Positions 59,101-64,000 of a DNA stretch of 64,000 nt are shown here, piece by piece. Source of the stretch: Bacillaceae bacterium JMAK1. GTDB lineage: Bacteria; Bacillota; Bacilli; Bacillales; Marinococcaceae. The position numbers and the translations under genes are program-made. Below the pieces are notes generated by a model. That model did not search any database. It had not been told where the DNA came from and was given only the letters and a program-made list of their open reading frames with translations. The stretch spans positions 434,001 through 498,000 of the forward strand of contig JIBW01000007.1 in the NCBI GenBank assembly GCA_012970285.1. The letters run 5' to 3'. Every line of letters starts with the position of its first letter. Positions within the stretch are counted from its first letter, which is position 1.

Positions 59101-60906
59101 ATGAGTAAACATCACGACGACGTAAAAACGTACGATCTAGAGACACTCGTGTTGCACGGCGGTCACCATCCTGACCCGACAACTGGTTCAAGAGCGGTGC
59201 CGATTTATCAAACGAGTTCTTATGTCTTTCACGATACAGAACATGCAAAACAACTGTTTGCCTTAGATGAGCCTGGAAACATTTATTCAAGAATTGGAAA
59301 TCCTACAGTCGAAGTTTTAGAGAAACGGATTGCTTTGCTAGAAGATGGGGTTGCGGCTGTAGCTACAGCTTCAGGGCAAGCGGCAATTACGTTAGCGATC
59401 TTAAACATCTGTCAATCAGGCGATGAGATTGTTGCAGCGAACAATCTTTATGGTGGTACATACAACTTATTTGCAACGACCCTCCCGAAATATGGCATCC
59501 ACGTTACATTTGTTGATGCAACAGACCCTTCAAACATTGAAGAAGCGATTACGCCGAATACAAAAGCGGTTTTTGCAGAGATTATCGGAAATCCTAGTTT
59601 GCATGTGCTAGACGTTGAAGCAGTTGCAGATGTTGCACATCAGGCAGGTGTTCCTTTAATCATTGACAGTACATTTGCAAGTCCGGCAGTGTGTCGCCCA
59701 ATTACATGGGGGGCAGATATCGTCGTACATTCAACAACGAAATGGATTGGTGGTCATGGTACCACGATCGGTGGAATTATCGTTGACGGTGGACGCTTCA
59801 ATTGGAATAGTGATAAGTTCCCTGGATTTACAGAACCAGACGCGAGTTACCACGGTGTACGCTATGCGGTAGATTTTGCCACCCTTGCTTTTAGCCAGAA
59901 GGTGCGTGTACAACTGCTACGCGATTTCGGACCGGCATTAAGTCCATTCAATGCATTCTTACTATTGCAAGGGTTAGAAACATTGCCGCTACGGATTGAG
60001 CGTCATCAAGAGAATTCATTGAAGATTGCTGAATATTTGGATTCCCACCCTGCAGTCGAATGGGTGTCTTACCCAGGATTACAATCGCACGATTCCCATG
60101 AGCTTGCGAAGAAATATTTGCAACGTGGATTTGGTTCTGTCGTGAACTTCGGAATCAAAGGTGGTCTTGAAGCAGGTAAAACGTTCATTGATTCTGTGTC
60201 AATTTGGTCTCATCTTGCAAATGTCGGGGATGCGAAGTCCCTCGTTATTCACCCTGCGAGCACAACACATCAACAGTTAAATGAAGAAGAACGAGTAAAG
60301 TCAGGCGTGTTAGAGGAGCTTATACGTTTATCTGTCGGCTTAGAATCGTCAGGTGACTTGATTGCAGCATTAGATAAGGCGTTGTACAAGGCAACCGGCT
60401 TAAGTCATGCGGGAAGTAGCAGACCAGAAGGCGTTGTAAATGATGAAGGCGTAATTCGTTGGGCACTTCATTCTTCAATTGAGCGAACGAATGAAGGTGG
60501 TCAAGAATCGGTTCGGACGAAATCATTAGCTGTAGTTGGGTTAAGTGGTAATTCGGCTAGACCGAGTTACCGACTTGCTCGTAAAATGCAACGACTCGGA
60601 TATAAAATCATTCCGGTAAATCCTAAAGAGACGGAGATTTTAGGAGAGAAAGTCTATCCAGATCTTCAATCGATCGATGAAAAAATCGACATTGTTCAAG
60701 TGTTTAGAAGTCCTGAGGCGGCGATTGGAATTGCAAAAGAAGCGGTGCTAACGGATGCTTCGGTTTTCTGGCTACAAGAGGGTGTTATTTCTGATGAAGC
60801 GGTGCGCATTGCGACCGAAGGTGGTTTAGAAGTGGTTCACAACAGATGTACGTATAAGGAAGCCCAACGAATGCGTGGCACAATCCGTACATTCAGTGGC
60901 CAATAA
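59101..60906 (+). CDS. O-acetylhomoserine sulfhydrylase fused to a CoA-binding domain
   Basis: Residues 1-430 form a PLP enzyme of the Cys/Met metabolism family that makes homocysteine from O-acetylhomoserine and sulfide; the PLP Lys is in [13 protein letters not shown], and the start [20 protein letters not shown] is typical. Residues 475-600 form a YccU-like CoA-binding Rossmann domain ([20 protein letters not shown], then [20 protein letters not shown] and [14 protein letters not shown]). The fusion is known from some bacilli; the CoA domain may sense a CoA metabolite. Length 601, well above the usual 430. TTAGGAGGAA precedes the ATG. First gene of an apparent sulfur operon with the ABC transporter. 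Confidence 0.88.
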   Translation: MSKHHDDVKTYDLETLVLHGGHHPDPTTGSRAVPIYQTSSYVFHDTEHAKQLFALDEPGNIYSRIGNPTVEVLEKRIALLEDGVAAVATASGQAAITLAILNICQSGDEIVAANNLYGGTYNLFATTLPKYGIHVTFVDATDPSNIEEAITPNTKAVFAEIIGNPSLHVLDVEAVADVAHQAGVPLIIDSTFASPAVCRPITWGADIVVHSTTKWIGGHGTTIGGIIVDGGRFNWNSDKFPGFTEPDASYHGVRYAVDFATLAFSQKVRVQLLRDFGPALSPFNAFLLLQGLETLPLRIERHQENSLKIAEYLDSHPAVEWVSYPGLQSHDSHELAKKYLQRGFGSVVNFGIKGGLEAGKTFIDSVSIWSHLANVGDAKSLVIHPASTTHQQLNEEERVKSGVLEELIRLSVGLESSGDLIAALDKALYKATGLSHAGSSRPEGVVNDEGVIRWALHSSIERTNEGGQESVRTKSLAVVGLSGNSARPSYRLARKMQRLGYKIIPVNPKETEILGEKVYPDLQSIDEKIDIVQVFRSPEAAIGIAKEAVLTDASVFWLQEGVISDEAVRIATEGGLEVVHNRCTYKEAQRMRGTIRTFSGQ

Positions 60907-60932
60907 ACCATCATTAGAAATAGGAGTGGAGA

Positions 60933-61922
60933 ATGTTGAAAAAAAGAAATGTAGGATTTACGTTACTCGCCGGAGCACTACTGTTGTCAGCGTGTGGAGA
61001 TTCAACAAGTGGTGAAGAGAGCGCACCAGATACCATTCGCTTAGATTATGCGTTTTATTCACCGACTAGCCTCGTTCTAAAAGAGTCAGGGAAAGTTGAA
61101 GAACACTTTGAAGAGCAAGGGATTGATGTTGAATGGGTACTCAGTCAAGGAAGTAATCGAGCCATTGAATTGCTCAATTCAAACAGTGTAGACTTCGGCT
61201 CGACAGCAGGAGCAGCAGCTCTAGTCGCCAAGTCTAACCATGCGCCAATTGAGACGGTTTATGTTGCTTCTGATCCTGAGTGGACAGCACTTCTATCAAA
61301 TGGTGATATTGAATCTGTCGAAGATCTTAGAGGCAAACAAGTAGCAGCAACGATGGGAACAGATCCTCATATTTTTCTCTTAAGAGCTTTGCATGAAGCG
61401 GGCATCGATGAAAGTGAAATTACGATCGTTCAACTGCAACATAACGACGGTGCATCAGCATTAGCAACAGGAGAAGTCGATGCTTGGGCAGGGTTAGATC
61501 CACATATGGCAACTCAAGAGGTGGAACACGATGCAGAGCTGTTTTACCGCAATCAAGACTTTAACACGTATAGTGTGTTGAATGTGCGAGAAGACTTCGC
61601 TGAAAGTCACCCTAGCCTTGTTGAAGAGGTGATCGAGCTATACGAAGAAGCTAGAAATTGGACGCTTGATAACCATGAGGAAGCAACAGCAATCCTTGCT
61701 GAACAAGCAGATTTAAGCGAAGAAGTTGCCGCAATTCAAATGGAAAGAAATGACTTCTCTAACCCAGTTCTTGAAGAAGAGCATCGCGAAGCATTAATCG
61801 GTGCGGGTGTTGTACTAGAAGAAGGACACTTAGGTCCAGCAGCTTCTTCGGTAGAAGAGTTAGTGGACGAACTGCTTAATCCTACGTATGTCGAATCAGT
61901 CGTTGGCTCTACGAGCAATTAA
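60933..61922 (+). CDS. ssuA: Sulfonate-type ABC transporter, binding lipoprotein
   Basis: A 329-residue lipoprotein (lipobox LLSAC) of the SsuA/TauA/NMT1-like binding protein family, which delivers aliphatic sulfonates, taurine or related molecules. Seen: DYAFYSPTSLVLKESGKVEE, the VEWVLSQGSNRAIELLNSNS segment, DFGSTAGAAAL and LRGKQVAATMGTDPHIFLL. The ligand is not proven. Gene 26 bases after the sulfhydrylase, so sulfur use is supported by context. The ATG follows AGGAGTGGAGA. Confidence 0.82.
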   Translation: MLKKRNVGFTLLAGALLLSACGDSTSGEESAPDTIRLDYAFYSPTSLVLKESGKVEEHFEEQGIDVEWVLSQGSNRAIELLNSNSVDFGSTAGAAALVAKSNHAPIETVYVASDPEWTALLSNGDIESVEDLRGKQVAATMGTDPHIFLLRALHEAGIDESEITIVQLQHNDGASALATGEVDAWAGLDPHMATQEVEHDAELFYRNQDFNTYSVLNVREDFAESHPSLVEEVIELYEEARNWTLDNHEEATAILAEQADLSEEVAAIQMERNDFSNPVLEEEHREALIGAGVVLEEGHLGPAASSVEELVDELLNPTYVESVVGSTSN

Positions 61923-61934
61923 TGGGGGAGCACA

Positions 61935-62765
61935 ATGACACAAACAGAAGTATCACATTCACCGAACAAGAAATCACCAGGCAAGAAAACAACGTCTAGC
62001 GTGAACTACATTCGTTCATTTGCGATTGGCTTAATTATTCCAGCTCTTCTTCTCATCATTTGGGAAGTGGCATCAAGAGCTGGGATCTTCCCTCAATATT
62101 TATTACCTGCACCTTCAGCAGTACTCTCTACGTTGGTCGCTTTAGCAAGTAGCGGAGAACTATGGACACACGTCTCATCAACCTTATCTCGCGTACTCAT
62201 CGGATTTTTCTTAGGAACAGTCATTGCCGTCGTATTAGGCTCATTTATTGGCTTTTTTAAACCGTTGGAACGATTATTTGATCCATTGCTTCAAGCCCTA
62301 AGGTCCATTCCTTCTTTAGCATGGGTACCCCTCTTTATTTTATGGATGGGGATTGCAGAAACGTCTAAAGTAACGCTCATTGCAGTCGGTGTGTTCTTCC
62401 CTGTTTATTTGAATATTGTTAGTGGAATTCAAGGGGTCGACCGAAAACTTATTGAAGTTGGAAAAGTGTATAACATGTCAACAGCTTCCATTATTACGAG
62501 AATTGTTTTACCTGCTTCTTTGCCCTCGTTTCTAGTCGGACTACGAAGTGGTCTTGGCTTAGGTTGGATGTTCGTCGTGGCTGCGGAACTGATGGGAGCA
62601 AGTGAAGGTTTAGGCTTCTTGTTGACACTCGGACAAAATACATCACGACCAGATACAATTTTGGCGAGCATTATCTTGTTTGCCATACTTGGTAAAGCAA
62701 CCGATGCGATCTTAAAACAACTAGAAAACCGCTCACTACGTTGGCAAGATCGGTATGAGACTTAG
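61935..62765 (+). CDS. ssuC: Sulfonate-type ABC transporter permease
   Basis: A 276-residue permease with six helices of the SsuC/TauC type. The ATPase-contact loop is VGKVYNMSTASIITRIVLPASL (here seen as KVYNMSTASIITRIVLPA) and the tail LKQLENRSLRWQDRYE ends as in the family. It forms the membrane channel with SsuB and SsuA. GGGGGAG precedes the ATG, 12 bases after ssuA. Confidence 0.87.
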   Translation: MTQTEVSHSPNKKSPGKKTTSSVNYIRSFAIGLIIPALLLIIWEVASRAGIFPQYLLPAPSAVLSTLVALASSGELWTHVSSTLSRVLIGFFLGTVIAVVLGSFIGFFKPLERLFDPLLQALRSIPSLAWVPLFILWMGIAETSKVTLIAVGVFFPVYLNIVSGIQGVDRKLIEVGKVYNMSTASIITRIVLPASLPSFLVGLRSGLGLGWMFVVAAELMGASEGLGFLLTLGQNTSRPDTILASIILFAILGKATDAILKQLENRSLRWQDRYET

Positions 62766-62779
62766 AGGAGGGCATGAAC

Positions 62780-63529
62780 ATGTTAGCAGTTCAAGAGGTA
62801 AGTCGTACGTTTGACAATGGTTATAAGGCGTTTAAGCCAGTTAGTTTTAATACAGATCAAAGTGAGATTGTTGGCATACTTGGAACGAGTGGCTGTGGAA
62901 AGAGCACGTTACTACGTGCGATTGCAGGACTCGACCTCGGATTTGATGGTGAGATTTCGTTTCACGAGCAATCGGTGAGAAATGGAACAGAGCATACTGG
63001 GGTCGTATTTCAAGAGCCACGACTAATGCCATGGTTATCAGTCATTGACAACGTAGTGTTTGGATTAAAAGGAAGTAAATCGGAAAAGCGTGAGAAAGGA
63101 ACACGTCTTCTTCGTGCCGTAGGACTTGCAGGAACAGAGAAGCTGTATCCAAGAGAGCTTTCAGGAGGTATGGCACAACGAGCGGCGATCGCAAGAGCGC
63201 TCGTTACGAATCCTCAATTGTTGCTTTTAGATGAACCATTTAGTGCCCTAGATGCGTTTACAAAAATGCAACTGCAAGAACTGCTCATAGATTTGTGGGA
63301 AACCAATCATACGTCGATGCTCATTGTCACCCATGACATCGACGAAGCCTTATTTCTTTGTGATCGAGTCTTAATCTTTCGAGACCAACCTGGAGTGCTT
63401 TTCAAAGATCTCACGATTAATTTGCAACGACCACGAGAACGGGGATCACTCGCAATGGCAGAATTTAAACGAGAAATTTTGCAGTCATTAGATTTAAATC
63501 ATGACGTTCATGTAAGGTCAGCAATTTAG
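62780..63529 (+). CDS. ssuB: Sulfonate-type ABC transporter ATPase
   Basis: A 249-residue ABC ATPase of the nitrate/sulfonate/taurine group. Walker A GTSGCGKST (near residue 38), Q-loop VFQEPRLMPWLSVIDNVVFG, signature LSGGMAQRAAIARAL, Walker B LLLLDEPFSALDAFTK and the switch His in IVTHDI are intact. Start: the ATG at 62780 has GAGGAGGG at 7 bases; the ATG at 62774 is too close to it. Confidence 0.9.
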   Translation: MLAVQEVSRTFDNGYKAFKPVSFNTDQSEIVGILGTSGCGKSTLLRAIAGLDLGFDGEISFHEQSVRNGTEHTGVVFQEPRLMPWLSVIDNVVFGLKGSKSEKREKGTRLLRAVGLAGTEKLYPRELSGGMAQRAAIARALVTNPQLLLLDEPFSALDAFTKMQLQELLIDLWETNHTSMLIVTHDIDEALFLCDRVLIFRDQPGVLFKDLTINLQRPRERGSLAMAEFKREILQSLDLNHDVHVRSAI

Positions 63530-63549
63530 ATAGAATAGGAGGAGTTACG

Positions 63550-64000
63550 TTGAGTTCAATTACATCAGGAGAACGTCTTATTTTGGCGAGTGAGCTTAAA
63601 GAAAAAGCAAATATTGAATTGGTGGACGTTTCTTCCTTTCGTTGGGAAGAAGAATTTAGTCAATGGAGAACCCGTTTACAAGGAAAATGGAACGCGGCTT
63701 ACGAGTGTATTGATCGCCACGTAGAAGAAGGCAGAGGCGAGCGAGTGGCGATGATTTATGTGAACGGAGACATTAAAGAAGAAATCACATATTCAAAGTT
63801 AAAGGAAGAAACGGATCGTCTAGCGTATGTTATTAAATCAAAAGGCATCCAACGAGGCGAGCGTGTATTCACGTTATTGCCAAAAACCCCGAATGCATAC
63901 GTTGCGGTGCTCGCCATTATTAAAGCAGGTGCCGTAGCTGGCCCGTTGTTTGAAGCTTTCCAAGAAGACGCAATTTTCGAGCGTATGCACAATTGTGATG
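63550..64000 (+). CDS. Acetyl-CoA synthetase-like AMP-forming ligase, 5' part (cut by window end)
   Basis: The frame is open from TTG at 63550 (GGAGG 7 bases upstream) to the window end: 150 codons. It matches the N-terminal part of AMP-forming acyl-CoA synthetases, most like AcsA of Bacillus: KWNAAYECIDRHVEEGRGER, ITYSKLKEETDRLAYV, GERVFTLLPKTPNAYVAVLA and IKAGAVAGPLFEAFQEDAI. It would activate acetate or another short acid with ATP and CoA. It follows ssuB by 20 bases, so it may be part of the sulfur operon; a sulfoacetate-type ligase is a possible alternative. The AMP-binding motif lies outside the window. Confidence 0.8.
   Translation, partial: MSSITSGERLILASELKEKANIELVDVSSFRWEEEFSQWRTRLQGKWNAAYECIDRHVEEGRGERVAMIYVNGDIKEEITYSKLKEETDRLAYVIKSKGIQRGERVFTLLPKTPNAYVAVLAIIKAGAVAGPLFEAFQEDAIFERMHNCD

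Overview
The window is a low-GC chromosomal segment from a spore-forming member of the Bacillaceae, probably a haloalkaliphilic or halotolerant one. The sporulation-type genes (CotF-like, CotY/CotZ-like, pdaA, YfkAB), the yfkF-yfkD-yfkAB-pdaA neighbourhood known from Bacillus subtilis, sigma-B-like promoters and an RNase HI very like that of Bacillus (Halalkalibacterium) halodurans point to the family. The ectoine uptake operon ehuBCDA and several very acidic secreted proteins point to salt stress. The species cannot be named from the sequence. No rRNA, tRNA, CRISPR array, prophage or intact insertion sequence was seen.

Layout. 1-1.2 kb: 3' part of an M28 aminopeptidase, then an 18-copy 21-bp tandem array. 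1.2-4.6 kb (minus): a TRAP-TAXI transporter operon. 4.7-10.9 kb: ilvD divergent from a GntR-controlled methylcitrate-cycle operon (prpC/mmgD, prpD, prpB). 11-16.4 kb: tRNA hydroxylase trhO, a nitroreductase, and a TetR regulator with two tandem DHA2 efflux pumps behind a 16-bp palindromic operator. 16.4-19.4 kb: a flavin reductase, then threonine catabolism (kbl-tdh). 19.4-25.7 kb: small stress, envelope and spore genes, including a DUF1659-DUF2922-YvrJ cluster and a YqcI/YcgG-cupin fusion. 25.8-28.8 kb (minus): CstA, a small protein ending in Cys-Cys, and an ArsA-like ATPase. 29-35.9 kb: cspB, a GNAT enzyme, ehuBCDA, thiM, spore coat and tiny genes. 36-41.8 kb (minus): isocitrate lyase, a 3D-domain cell-wall protein, an AI-2E protein, a ureohydrolase and lipoate ligase. 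41.9-47.4 kb: small proteins, an acidic lipoprotein, rnhA, msrA-msrB-hydrolase, FbpB, YtxH and a VLRF1-type protein. 47.5-53.6 kb (minus): a beta-propeller, a 5-formyl-THF cyclo-ligase-like protein, YihY and two MFS transporters flanking a second 21-bp array. 53.7-58.9 kb: OsmC, DUF3592, yfkD, yfkAB, pdaA. 59-64 kb: an O-acetylhomoserine sulfhydrylase fused to a CoA-binding domain, an Ssu-type sulfonate ABC transporter, and the start of an acetyl-CoA synthetase-like gene.

How it works together. Much of the content is carbon scavenging: propionate through the methylcitrate cycle, C2 units through isocitrate lyase, threonine through Tdh-Kbl, organic acids through TRAP-TAXI, and pyruvate or peptides through CstA. 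The rest is mainly stress and osmoprotection, spore and cell-wall functions, and sulfur assimilation. The least explained features are two related 21-bp tandem arrays 51 kb apart with a possible decayed third, two genes whose Shine-Dalgarno and start codon are separated by a perfect hairpin, the CstA/CC-tail/ArsA operon, and the YqcI-cupin fusion with no conventional start at its ribosome binding site.
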